A stretch of 64,000 nucleotides of DNA from JBOCEF01 sp050586345 (GTDB taxonomy: Bacteria; Pseudomonadota; Alphaproteobacteria; Rhodobacterales; Rhodobacteraceae), in contig NZ_JBOCEF010000008.1 of assembly GCF_050586345.1 (NCBI RefSeq), forward strand, positions 1-64,000, in the 5' to 3' direction. Positions 44,250-53,295 of the stretch are shown one piece after another (position 1 is the first letter of the stretch; every line of letters begins with the position of its first letter). The position numbers and the translations under genes are program-made. A model generated the notes under the pieces. It was given only the letters and a program-made list of their open reading frames with translations. It was not told the DNA's origin and ran no database searches.

Positions 44250-45806
44250 ATGACCGAAGCGACCGCGAAGAAAGACCGCGTGCTGATCTTCGACACCACC
44301 CTGCGCGACGGCGAGCAGTCGCCCGGCGCGACGATGAGCCATGCCGAGAAGCTGGAGATCGCGCAGCTGCTGGACGAGATGGGCGTGGACATCATCGAGG
44401 CCGGGTTCCCGATCGCCTCGGAGGGTGATTTCGCCGCCGTCTCCGAGATCGCCAGGCGCTCGAAAAACGCGGTGATCTGCGGGCTGAGCCGGGCGAACGA
44501 GAAGGACATCGACCGCTGCTGGCAGGCCGTGAAGCACGCCGCGCGCCCGCGGATCCACACCTTCATCGGCACCTCGCCGCTGCACCGCGCGATCCCGAAC
44601 CTGACCATGGACCAGATGGCCGACCGGATCCACGAGACGGTCACCCATGCGCGCAACCTGTGCGACAATGTCCAGTGGTCGCCGATGGACGCGACGCGGA
44701 CCGAGCATGACTACCTGTGCCGGGTGGTGGAGATCGCGATCAAGGCCGGCGCCACCACGATCAACATCCCCGACACCGTAGGCTACACCGCCCCGCGCGA
44801 GAGCGCCGACCTGATCCGCATGTTGATCGAGAAAGTGCCGGGCGCGGACGAGGTGATCTTCTCGACCCACTGCCACAACGACCTCGGGATGGCGACGGCG
44901 AACAGCCTGGCCGCCGTCGAAGCCGGTGCGCGGCAGATCGAGTGCACGATCAACGGCCTCGGCGAGCGCGCGGGCAACACCGCGCTGGAAGAGGTGGTGA
45001 TGGCGCTGAAGGTGCGCGGCGACATCATGCCGTTCGAGACGGGCGTGGATTCGAAGAAGATCATGAACATCTCGCGCCGCGTGGCCGCGGTGTCGGGCTT
45101 CCCGGTCCAGTACAACAAGGCCATCGTCGGCAAGAACGCCTTCGCGCACGAGAGCGGCATCCACCAGGACGGGATGCTGAAGAACGCCGAGACCTTCGAG
45201 ATCATGCGCCCCTCGGACGTGGGCCTGTCCGAGACCAACCTGGTGATGGGCAAGCATTCGGGCCGCGCGGCGCTGCGGGCCAAGCTGAAGGATCTCGGGG
45301 TCGAGCTGGCGGACAACCAGCTGAACGACGCCTTCGTGCGGTTCAAGGAGCTGGCCGACCGCAAGAAGGAGGTCTATGACGACGACCTGCTGGCGCTGGT
45401 CTCGGAGACCGGCGCGGGGCCCGAGGACGACCGCATCGTGGTCAAGGACCTGGTGGTGACCTGCGGCAGCCAGGCCCCGATGGCCCGCCTGACGCTGAGC
45501 ATCGACGGCGAGGAGAAGACCGCGACCGCCACCGGCGACGGCCCGGTCGACAGCTGCTTCAACGCCGTCAAGCAGCTGGTCCCGCACGAGGGCAAGCTGG
45601 CCCTGTTCCAGGTCCACGCGGTGACGGAAGGGACCGACGCCCAGGCGACCGTCTCGGTGCGGCTCGAGGAAGGCGGAAAGATCGCCACGGCGCGGTCGTC
45701 CCACACCGACACGATCCTGGCCGCCACCAAGGCCTATGTGCAGGCGATCAACCGGCTGATGGTCCGGCGCGAGAAGACCGCGCCCGCCGCCGCGGCCGAG
45801 GGCTGA
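44250..45806 (+). CDS. leuA: 2-Isopropylmalate synthase
   Basis: The product is 518 residues, full length. The catalytic barrel has 'DTTLRDGEQSPG' and the metal ligands in 'STHCHNDLGMAT'; the join is 'GKNAFAHESGIHQDG'. The C-terminal LeuA allosteric domain (about residues 390-505) binds leucine for feedback inhibition. It condenses acetyl-CoA with 2-oxoisovalerate, the first committed step to leucine. Expression is probably controlled by the leader peptide/attenuator that precedes it by about 120 bases, so the enzyme is regulated by leucine at both levels. Confidence 0.96.
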   Translation: MTEATAKKDRVLIFDTTLRDGEQSPGATMSHAEKLEIAQLLDEMGVDIIEAGFPIASEGDFAAVSEIARRSKNAVICGLSRANEKDIDRCWQAVKHAARPRIHTFIGTSPLHRAIPNLTMDQMADRIHETVTHARNLCDNVQWSPMDATRTEHDYLCRVVEIAIKAGATTINIPDTVGYTAPRESADLIRMLIEKVPGADEVIFSTHCHNDLGMATANSLAAVEAGARQIECTINGLGERAGNTALEEVVMALKVRGDIMPFETGVDSKKIMNISRRVAAVSGFPVQYNKAIVGKNAFAHESGIHQDGMLKNAETFEIMRPSDVGLSETNLVMGKHSGRAALRAKLKDLGVELADNQLNDAFVRFKELADRKKEVYDDDLLALVSETGAGPEDDRIVVKDLVVTCGSQAPMARLTLSIDGEEKTATATGDGPVDSCFNAVKQLVPHEGKLALFQVHAVTEGTDAQATVSVRLEEGGKIATARSSHTDTILAATKAYVQAINRLMVRREKTAPAAAAEG

Positions 45807-45846
45807 TCGCCCCGCCCCGGCGCCCCGGGGCCAGGACGACGCGCGC

Positions 45847-45884
45847 GCCGCGCGGACCTTCCCGGTCCGCGCGGCGTTTTTCTT
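45847..45884 (+). terminator. Rho-independent terminator of leuA
   Basis: A perfect 12-bp stem (45847-45858 with 45864-45875), a five-base loop and then GTTTTTCTT form a textbook intrinsic terminator 40 bases after the stop. Confidence 0.9.
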
Positions 45885-46179
45885 CGGGAATTTCCGGGGG
45901 CTGGCATTGATCGGCGGGGCGCGCTAAGCCTGCATTCAAGGTCTAGGCGCCACGATGCGAGCCGGGCCCGGCGAGGCCTCCGCGCCCGTCGGCCGCGCCC
46001 GCGCTGGTTGCGCGCCGGTTGCGCGGCGTCGCGATGCGTGGCGTTGTGGGGCGTGCGGGGCGGCTGCGCCCCGACCGGCCCCGGGCCTTCCCAAGGGCGC
46101 GCCCGGGGGGGGCGACGGCCCCGGGGTGTGACGACCCCGGGTTCGAGACGGCCCCGAGTTGAGACGGAGCGGCGAGCGT
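45885..46179. other. Gap upstream of the TadE/TadG pair
   Basis: No gene is recognised. The stretch 46070-46180 is a run of very GC-rich, frame-open DNA whose translation is Arg/Gly/Pro rich and not protein-like. No clear promoter could be picked. Confidence 0.4.
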
Positions 46180-46620
46180 ATGACGATCGGACAGTCCCAT
46201 CCCGGCCCCGCGGCCGGTCCCGCGACACCCCTGGCCCGGACCCGCGCGGCGCTTGCCGACCGGCGCGGATCGGGACCCGGCCAGATGCTGTTCTGGACCG
46301 CGGTCTTCGCGGTGATGCTGGCGCTGATCGCCGATCTCTCGATGCTCTACACCACCAACGCGGCGATGTGGGACGCGGCGCGCGACACGGCGCGGCGGAT
46401 GTCCGTGGGCGCGCTGAGCGCCGCCGACGCGCCCGGCCATGCCGCCCGCTCGGTCGCGCTGGGCGAGGCCTCCGCCTACACCGTCACCGCGACGGATGGC
46501 GCGGACGTGGTGGTGACCATCTCCACCCCGGTCTCCACCGCCTCGGTGGTCGGTCTCTACGCGGCCGCGGTGCCGGGCGAGCTGACGGCCCGGGTGACGA
46601 TGATGAAGGAACCGAAGTGA
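46180..46620 (+). CDS. TadE-like pilus-associated membrane protein
   Basis: The product is 146 residues. One hydrophobic segment (about residues 41-60, 'MLFWTAVFAVMLALIADLSM') follows a cytoplasmic Arg-rich lead. The C-terminal part resembles TadE/TadG-type minor pilins with a single anchor. I start at the ATG 46180, where 'ggcgag' lies upstream. Its stop overlaps the GTG of the next gene (GTGA). TadE-like proteins act as minor components of Tad/Flp pilus assembly. No cpaB-F, tadA-C or flp gene is in the window, so the role is inferred. Confidence 0.65.
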   Translation: MTIGQSHPGPAAGPATPLARTRAALADRRGSGPGQMLFWTAVFAVMLALIADLSMLYTTNAAMWDAARDTARRMSVGALSAADAPGHAARSVALGEASAYTVTATDGADVVVTISTPVSTASVVGLYAAAVPGELTARVTMMKEPK

Positions 46621-48134
46621 GCGCCCCGACCCGGCGCCGGGCCGCGCCGGAGACGCAACCCGGCCCCCGCCTCCCGTCCCCGTCCCCTGCCCGCGCCCTG
46701 CCCGGCGCCGCCGCGGCGCGCGCCCGCGCGGCTTTCGCCGACCGCAGCGGCGCGATCAACATCTGGGCCGCGCTGGCGGTGGGGGTGGGCGGCGCGGTCG
46801 GCCTGTTCGCCCTCGACACCGCGAAATCCTACGAGGTGCAGGCCCAGCTCGCCGCCGCCGCCGATGCGGGCGCGCTGGCCGGGGCGATGACGCTCGAGGA
46901 CGGCGCCGAGGCGGCCGGCAAGGCCGCGCGCGCCGCCGCCGGGCGGGTGCTGCAGGACGCGGGGCTCGCGCAGCAGGTCAAGACGGTGCGGATCGAGGTC
47001 GGCGGCTGGACGGTGGACGAGCGGCGCTTCGTCGAGGGCGTCGACCGGCCGGACGCGGTGCGGGTGATGCTGTCGCGCGCCGCCCAGGGCGGCAGCGCCG
47101 GGGACACCGCCTTCCTGCCGATCCTCGGCCAGCGCAGCTGGACCGCCACCGCGGAATCCGTGGCCGGGGCGCGCACGCTCTACGCCCCGCCGGACCAGCC
47201 GCTCGACCCCTGCCTCTCGGCCGGGATCGCGGCGCGGGGCGTGGTGGCGGCGGGCGGGAATCTCAGCCTCGCCGACGCCTGCATCCACGGCGCGCAGGGC
47301 GTGAGCCTCGGGGCCGGGACCACGCTGTCGGGCCTGGCGGAGGTGTCGATGGCCGATGCCGCGCAGCTCAATTTCGGCGAGACGCCGCCCGCGGACGTGG
47401 TCGCGGCGCTGGAGGGCGCCGAGGCGCTGAAGGCGCGCGAGATCGAGATCGGCGCGCCGGAAAGCGCGGACGAGCTGATCGCGGCCTATGCGCTGAACGC
47501 GCAGATGATCTCCATCGTCGACTGGAACCCCGCGGCGCTGTCCGACGGCGCGCGGGTCTACGTGCATTGCACGATCCCCGGGGTGCTGGACCTGCCCGCG
47601 GGGGCGTATGACGACGTGCATGTCACCACCAACTGCACCATCGGCTTCCGCCCCGGCGCGGTGTTCGCCAACTCGGTGATCGGCACCACGATGGACGCGG
47701 TGCAGGGCGGCGGGCTGCTGGACGCGGTGGCCATCGACGTGCTGGGCCTGCTGGTCGAGGCGCCGAAGGCGGATGCCGGGAAGAATGCGGGCAAGGAGGC
47801 CGACGCGGCCCCGGCGGTGGAGGCGCCGCTGGAGGGCTGGGCGATCTCGGGCGCCTCGGACGTCGCCATCGGCGCCCCGGACGGCTGCGCGCCCGGGGGC
47901 GGGACGCTGCTGATCGCGGATGGGGACGTGCGCTTCGGCTACGGGATGGGCCTGCACGGCTCCACCGTCATCGCGGCGGGCGACGTGGCGCTGCCGGTGG
48001 CGCCCTCGGGGCTCGAGGGGCTGGCGGTGCAGGCGGGCGGGCATGTCGGCCTGCCGCCGGACGCGGCGATCACGGGCTGCGACGGCACCGACTGGCGGAT
48101 CGGCCTGGCGCGGCGGATCTCGCTGCTGCGCTGA
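46617..48134 (+). CDS. TadG-like N-terminal domain protein
   Basis: The product is 505 residues, starting with GTG at 46617. After a Pro/Arg/Ala-rich head the anchor 'AINIWAALAVGVGGAVGLFA' (about residues 44-63) precedes 'DTAKSYEVQAQLAAAADAGALAGA', cited here by its start, which is the typical TadG/pilus-assembly N-terminal helix. The remainder is not a von Willebrand A domain. Instead it shows repeated short beta turns ('GNLSLADACIHGAQGVSLG') and four to five Cys, suggesting a beta-helix. It is probably an extracytoplasmic partner of the TadE-like protein. A strong bidirectional hairpin follows. Confidence 0.7.
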   Translation: MSAPTRRRAAPETQPGPRLPSPSPARALPGAAAARARAAFADRSGAINIWAALAVGVGGAVGLFALDTAKSYEVQAQLAAAADAGALAGAMTLEDGAEAAGKAARAAAGRVLQDAGLAQQVKTVRIEVGGWTVDERRFVEGVDRPDAVRVMLSRAAQGGSAGDTAFLPILGQRSWTATAESVAGARTLYAPPDQPLDPCLSAGIAARGVVAAGGNLSLADACIHGAQGVSLGAGTTLSGLAEVSMADAAQLNFGETPPADVVAALEGAEALKAREIEIGAPESADELIAAYALNAQMISIVDWNPAALSDGARVYVHCTIPGVLDLPAGAYDDVHVTTNCTIGFRPGAVFANSVIGTTMDAVQGGGLLDAVAIDVLGLLVEAPKADAGKNAGKEADAAPAVEAPLEGWAISGASDVAIGAPDGCAPGGGTLLIADGDVRFGYGMGLHGSTVIAAGDVALPVAPSGLEGLAVQAGGHVGLPPDAAITGCDGTDWRIGLARRISLLR

Positions 48135-48187
48135 GGGCGGACGCGGGCCGCGCGAGGGCCGCTTGCGCCCTGCCCGGCCCAGCAAAA

Positions 48188-48216
48188 ACCCCCGCGGCCC
48201 GATGGGCCGCGGGGGT
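48188..48216. terminator. Bidirectional terminator between tadG-like gene and dksA
   Basis: A perfect 13-bp stem (48188-48200 with 48204-48216) with loop gat is flanked by AAAAA on the left, giving a U run for minus-strand dksA, and by TCTTCGTT on the right for the plus strand. It serves the two convergent genes. Confidence 0.85.
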
Positions 48217-48257
48217 CTTCGTTCCAGCTCGGCGCCGGCGGGCGGCGGGCGCGCCGA

Positions 48258-48680
48258 TCACTCGTCGCGGTAGACCCGCTCGCGGCGCTCGTGCTGCTCC
48301 TGCGCGGCGAGCGACAGGGTCGCGATCGGCCGGGCCTCGAGCCGCTTGAGGCTGATCGGGTCGCCGGTCACCTCGCAGTAGCCATAATTGTCTTCCTCGA
48401 TCCGGCGCAGGGCGCTGTCGATCTTGGAGATCAGCTTGCGCTGGCGGTCGCGGGTGCGCAACTCCAGCGCGCGATCCGTTTCCGCGGAGGCGCGGTCGGC
48501 GATGTCCGGCGTGTTGAGCGCGGATTCCTGGAGGCCGGAGATGGTGTCGCGGCTGTCGTCGAGAAGGGATTCCTTCCACTCGATCAGCTTGCGGCGAAAA
48601 TATTCCTTCTGACGGTCGTTCATGAAGGGTTCGTCATCGGAAGGCCGGTAGTCCGCCTCCAGCGCGATGTCGGCAACCAT
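48258..48680 (-). CDS. dksA: RNA polymerase-binding regulator DksA, single-cysteine type
   Basis: The product is 140 residues. Two long helices form the secondary-channel coiled coil, with tip residues in 'DIADRASAE'. The C-terminal finger keeps only one Cys ('YGYCEVTGDPISLKRLEARP'), where classical DksA has four, so a zinc site is unlikely. The same reduction is known in Rhodobacter DksA. It alters transcription with ppGpp during stress. I start at the ATG 48680 ('MVADIALE'); longer in-frame starts to 48779 would add a Pro/Arg-rich, unlikely head. It has its own terminator downstream. Confidence 0.93.
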   Translation of the reverse strand: MVADIALEADYRPSDDEPFMNDRQKEYFRRKLIEWKESLLDDSRDTISGLQESALNTPDIADRASAETDRALELRTRDRQRKLISKIDSALRRIEEDNYGYCEVTGDPISLKRLEARPIATLSLAAQEQHERRERVYRDE

Positions 48681-49022
48681 GTCTTTTTCACCCCAACTTG
48701 GTCGGGTGCAGCCGCGGCGCCTGGGCGCCAGCCGACCCGAGCTTTCTTCCCGGCCCGGTCGGGCGCCGCCCTTCCGCAAACCGTGGGGGGGATATAGACC
48801 CGCTGCGCCGGGTTGTCACGGCAATAAGCGTAAACCTTTGTAAAAGTTTAAAAACAGCACATCTCGCAGGCGGATTTTCCCGGGGGCGCCCGTTCGATGG
48901 GCGCCGCCTGACCGGATGACCAGCCCCTGCCGCGCGCCCGGATTGAAGCGTCGCTTGCATCCGGGCGCCCCAGCGGGCAGGTTCGCATACCACGGAGTAT
49001 GCGCATTGAGGGAGCCTGTTTG
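48681..49022. other. Divergent promoter region of dksA and moxR
   Basis: No gene is seen. The part near 48825-48860 is AT-richer (aagcgtaaacctttgtaaaagtttaaaaac), a likely promoter for one of the divergent genes. A perfect inverted repeat lies at 48984-49003. Confidence 0.5.
48984..49003. promoter_or_regulatory. Inverted repeat just ahead of moxR
   Basis: Perfect 7-base arms CGCATAC (48984-48990) and GTATGCG (48997-49003) are separated by six bases, 20 bases before the moxR ATG. This fits a dimeric regulator site or a small 5'-UTR hairpin. Confidence 0.4.
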
Positions 49023-49868
<846 letters not shown>

Positions 49869-50162
49869 GGCGGGGCCAGCGGGGCGTTCGCGTTTGCGGC
49901 TAGTAGTTCGGCGCCGCGGCGCCCTTGTGGCGAGTTCCGGGCGATAATCGGGCGAGTCGCGACTGTTCAATAAATTCTGAAATTACAACCCTCGCGCTTC
50001 AGCATGGCGCGGGGGTTTCCTTTTGCGTGTGATGTTGAATCGCAACATGTGTCGGAAACAGGCGCTGAATGTTCGGTTCGCGCCTGCACAAACCCTCATC
50101 CCGGCCTCAGCATTTTTTTCGCAGGCGCACAAAGCTTCCAGATGCCTGCGAAAGGGGAACAT
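49869..50162. other. Gap with a terminator-like hairpin and a small inverted repeat
   Basis: No gene is seen. Near 49988-50011 a GC-rich hairpin (aaccctcgcgc pairing with gcgcgggggtt, one wobble) is followed by tttccttttg, a likely intrinsic terminator. It sits about 120 bases after moxR, so it could end either that gene or a small RNA. A second inverted repeat, atgttg-5-caacat at 50032-50048, lies about 115 bases ahead of the binding-protein gene. Confidence 0.45.
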
Positions 50163-51146
50163 ATGCGTATTTCATCCCGTGTCGCTTTCGGCGCTGCAGC
50201 AATCGCCGCGCTGCTCTCCGGTCCCGTGTCGGCCGCAGAGGACGTGATCCGGATCGGCGCCCCGAACTGGTTCACCGGCAAGGCGGCCGCGGCGGTGCTG
50301 GGCGAGATTTTCCAATCCCGCTACGGCTACGACGTGGAGATCCTTCCCGGCGGCAACCCGGAGATCTATGCCGGGATGATCGAGGGCGACGGCCCGCTGG
50401 GCCGGATGGACATCCATGCCGACAGCTGGCAGCCGGGGCATTCGAGCTGGACCGCCGCCGCCGAGAAGGCGGGCGAGATGGCGATGTCGGCGGGCGGCTA
50501 CCAGGGCAAGGTCGGCCTGTGCGCGCCGCGCTACACGGCCGAGGCGCTCAACCTCAAGACCCCCCGGGACCTGATGCGCCCCGAGGTGGTCTCGGCGCTG
50601 GATCGCGATGGCGACGGCAAGGTCGAGATGTGGGTCGGCGCCGCGGGCTGGCAGATGTCCGCCGCCTACGAAGTGAAGATCCGCGATTACGGCCTCGATT
50701 CCGTCTACAGCGCGCGCCTCGCGCCCGAGGGCGAGTACCAGGTCGAGCTTTATGACGACTTCGCCAACCGCCGCCACGCGGTGTTCGCCTGCTACGAGCC
50801 GATGTCCTGGTTCGCGATGGAGTATATCGAGTATATCGAGGAGCCGGCCTACGACCCCGCCCGCCACAACCTGGTGGTGCCGAGCGAGAGCGACAATTGG
50901 CTGGCCGAGAGCAAGGTCGAGACCGGCGAGCAGGTGGCCGACGTGCGCATCGCCTGGGTGACCTCGCTGCGCGAGCGGTTCCCGCGCGCGGCCAAGGTGC
51001 TGCAGCACTTCGCCTTCACCAATGAAGACATGGTCGAGTTCCTGTTCCTGGTGGACATCAAGGGCTTCGACATGGACTCGGTCGCCCGCGACTGGGTGAA
51101 GGCGAACGAGAAGAAGATCACGGCCTGGGAAGGCGCCTCCGGCTGA
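50163..51146 (+). CDS. Orphan ABC glycine-betaine/choline-type substrate-binding protein
   Basis: The product is 327 residues. A Sec signal peptide (1-22, 'LLSGPVSAAE') precedes the OpuAC-type fold: 'IGAPNWFTGKAAAAVLGEIF', 'WQPGHSS' and aromatic residues in 'WVGAAGWQMS' and 'WFAMEYIEYIEEP' that may cage a quaternary ammonium. An EF-hand-like loop 'DRDGDGKVE' near residues 145-153 could bind calcium. The ATG at 50163 follows 'gaaagggg'. No permease or ATPase gene is adjacent, so it must serve a transporter encoded elsewhere. The ligand is inferred from the family. Confidence 0.85.
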   Translation: MRISSRVAFGAAAIAALLSGPVSAAEDVIRIGAPNWFTGKAAAAVLGEIFQSRYGYDVEILPGGNPEIYAGMIEGDGPLGRMDIHADSWQPGHSSWTAAAEKAGEMAMSAGGYQGKVGLCAPRYTAEALNLKTPRDLMRPEVVSALDRDGDGKVEMWVGAAGWQMSAAYEVKIRDYGLDSVYSARLAPEGEYQVELYDDFANRRHAVFACYEPMSWFAMEYIEYIEEPAYDPARHNLVVPSESDNWLAESKVETGEQVADVRIAWVTSLRERFPRAAKVLQHFAFTNEDMVEFLFLVDIKGFDMDSVARDWVKANEKKITAWEGASG

Positions 51147-51275
51147 TCCCGGCCCCACCCTCCCCGTCCCCCCCATCGGCGCATGTTGCGCCCCATCGAC
51201 CGGCCCCGGCTTCCCCCCGGGGCCGGTCCTCGTTATGGGATGGGCGTTCCCCCTGCCCCGACACGAGGCGCCGCC

Positions 51276-51752
51276 ATGACCCCGCCCGCCCGGCCCGCGA
51301 CCCGGCCCCTGGTCCGGCCCGTGATCCGCCCCGTGACCCCCGGCGACGCGCCCGCCTGGGCCGCGCTCTGGGCCGGGGTGCAGGCGGCGGTGGGCGCGGC
51401 GGCCGACCCGGCGGCCTCGGACGCCGCCTTCGCGCGCCTCTCGGACCCCGCCGACGCGGCGATGCACGGGTTGATCGCCGAGGCGGACGGCCGGGCGCTC
51501 GGCCTCGCGCATTACCTGTTCCACGACCATTTCTGGCGCCCCGAGGGGGTGACCTACCTGAGCGATCTCTACGTGGTCCCGGAGGCGCGCGGCCGCGGCG
51601 TCGGCACGGCGCTGATGGAGGCGGTGCTGGCGGCGGCGGAGGCGGCGGGCCGCCCCTCGGTCCACTGGACGACGCAGGACTACAACCTGCCCGCGCAGAT
51701 GTTCCACGACCGCTTCGGGACCCGCACGGCGCTGGTGAAGTACCAGCGCTGA
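51276..51752 (+). CDS. GNAT family N-acetyltransferase
   Basis: The product is 158 residues. It has the acetyl-CoA-binding motif 'YVVPEARGRGVGTALMEAVL' and the conserved 'NLPAQMFHDRFG' late motif. It transfers an acetyl group from acetyl-CoA to an amine; the substrate is unknown. The ATG at 51276 was chosen as it follows 'cgaggcg' and gives the standard domain length; longer frames start in GC-rich sequence. Confidence 0.85.
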   Translation: MTPPARPATRPLVRPVIRPVTPGDAPAWAALWAGVQAAVGAAADPAASDAAFARLSDPADAAMHGLIAEADGRALGLAHYLFHDHFWRPEGVTYLSDLYVVPEARGRGVGTALMEAVLAAAEAAGRPSVHWTTQDYNLPAQMFHDRFGTRTALVKYQR

Positions 51753-51825
51753 CGCCGCGCCCGCCTTGACCTGCCCGCCCCGCGGCCCCACAACCCCGGG
51801 CGACGCCTTTCATCCGGAGCCGCCC

Positions 51826-51999
51826 ATGCCCCTTCTCGTGATCTTCCTGCTCGCCGGCGCCTTCGGCTGGGTCCGCGCCGCGCGCCAGCAGGCGAACCTC
51901 GCCGACAAGCTGCGCTACGCCTTCATCCACGGCCTCGCCGTCGCGCTGCTGGCCTTCCTGGTCGCCACCGTCATAGACTTGCCGCTGTTCTCCGGCTGA
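51826..51999 (+). CDS. Small hypothetical membrane protein
   Basis: The product is 57 residues. There are two hydrophobic segments ('MPLLVIFLLAGAFGWVRA' and 'GLAVALLAFLVATVIDL') with a short charged loop between. The ATG at 51826 follows 'tccggagcc'. It lies 30 bases before the VWA gene on the same strand and may be cotranscribed with it. The family is not recognised. Confidence 0.7.
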   Translation: MPLLVIFLLAGAFGWVRAARQQANLADKLRYAFIHGLAVALLAFLVATVIDLPLFSG

Positions 52000-52029
52000 G
52001 CGCCGGGTCCGCCGGAAACGGGAGGTTCC

Positions 52030-53217
52030 ATGTTCGTCGATTTCTTCCTCGGCCTGCGCAACGCCAAGGTGCCGGTCTCCCTGCGCGAATACCTGACCCT
52101 GCTCGAGGCGATGGACCGGCAGGTGGTGCAATACGACATCGAGGGGTTCTACTATCTCTCGCGCGCCGCGCTGGTGAAAGACGAGCGGAACATCGACCGC
52201 TTCGACCGGGTGTTCTCGGAGGTGTTCAAGGGCCTCGAGGCGGTGTCGGGGGCGCCCGAGGGGACGGACCCGATAAGCCTGCCCGAGGAATGGCTGCGCA
52301 AGCTGGCCGAGAAGCACCTGACGAAGGAGCAGATGGAGGAGATCGAGGCGCTGGGCGGCTTCGAGAAGCTGATGGAGACGCTGCGCGAGCGGCTCGAGGA
52401 GCAGAAGGGCCGCCACCAGGGCGGCAGCAAGTGGATCGGCACCGCCGGAACCTCGCCCTTCGGCGCCTATGGCTACAACCCCGAGGGGGTGCGCATCGGC
52501 CAGCACGAGAGCCGCCACCGGCGCGCGGCCAAGGTCTGGGACCGGCGCGATTTCAAGGATTTCGACGACACGCGGGAGCTTGGGACGCGCAACATCAAGG
52601 TCGCCCTGAAACGCCTGCGCCGCTGGGTGCGCGACGGGGCGGAGGAGGAGCTGGACCTCGACGGCACCATCCGCTCGACCGCCGAGCACGGCTATCTCGA
52701 CGTCAAGACCCGCCCCGAGCGGCGCAACGCGGTGAAGGTGCTGCTGCTGCTCGATGTCGGCGGGTCGATGGACGACCACGTGAAGGTGGTGGAGGAGCTG
52801 TTCTCGGCCGCGCGGGCGGAGCTGAAATACCTCGAGCATTTCTACTTCCATAACTGCCTCTATGAAGGTCTGTGGAAGAACAACCGCCGCCGCTGGGACG
52901 AGCAGGTGTCGACCTTCGACGTGCTGCACACCTATGGCAAGGACTGGAAGTGCATCTTCGTCGGGGACGCGTCGATGTCGCCCTATGAAATCGCCTATCC
53001 GGGCGGCGCGAATGAGCATTGGAACGAGGAGTCGGGCGAGACCTGGCTGCGCCGGGCGATGGATCACTGGCCCGATTTCGCCTGGATCAACCCGGTGCCT
53101 GAACAGCGCTGGGGCTATACCCAGTCGATCGAGATGATCCGCAAGATCGCCCATGACCGGATGTACCCGATGACGCTGGACGGGCTCGATTCCGCGATGA
53201 AGGCGCTGGGCCGCTGA
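52030..53217 (+). CDS. VWA-containing CoxE-like protein
   Basis: The product is 395 residues. The C-terminal half holds a von Willebrand A domain with the metal-site motif DxGxS in 'LLLDVGGSMDDHVKV'. The N-terminal helical part starts 'MFVDFFLGLRNAKVPVSLREY', cited here by its first residues, typical of CoxE-type partners of MoxR. It probably works with the MoxR ATPase at 49023 in maturation of a complex. The client is unknown. Confidence 0.9.
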   Translation: MFVDFFLGLRNAKVPVSLREYLTLLEAMDRQVVQYDIEGFYYLSRAALVKDERNIDRFDRVFSEVFKGLEAVSGAPEGTDPISLPEEWLRKLAEKHLTKEQMEEIEALGGFEKLMETLRERLEEQKGRHQGGSKWIGTAGTSPFGAYGYNPEGVRIGQHESRHRRAAKVWDRRDFKDFDDTRELGTRNIKVALKRLRRWVRDGAEEELDLDGTIRSTAEHGYLDVKTRPERRNAVKVLLLLDVGGSMDDHVKVVEELFSAARAELKYLEHFYFHNCLYEGLWKNNRRRWDEQVSTFDVLHTYGKDWKCIFVGDASMSPYEIAYPGGANEHWNEESGETWLRRAMDHWPDFAWINPVPEQRWGYTQSIEMIRKIAHDRMYPMTLDGLDSAMKALGR

Positions 53218-53295
53218 GGGTGCGGCGGGCGGAATATCTTCCCGCCCGCGGGGGCGTTTAACCGTCCGTTTCCCATTGCTTGCCATCGTGCGCGC

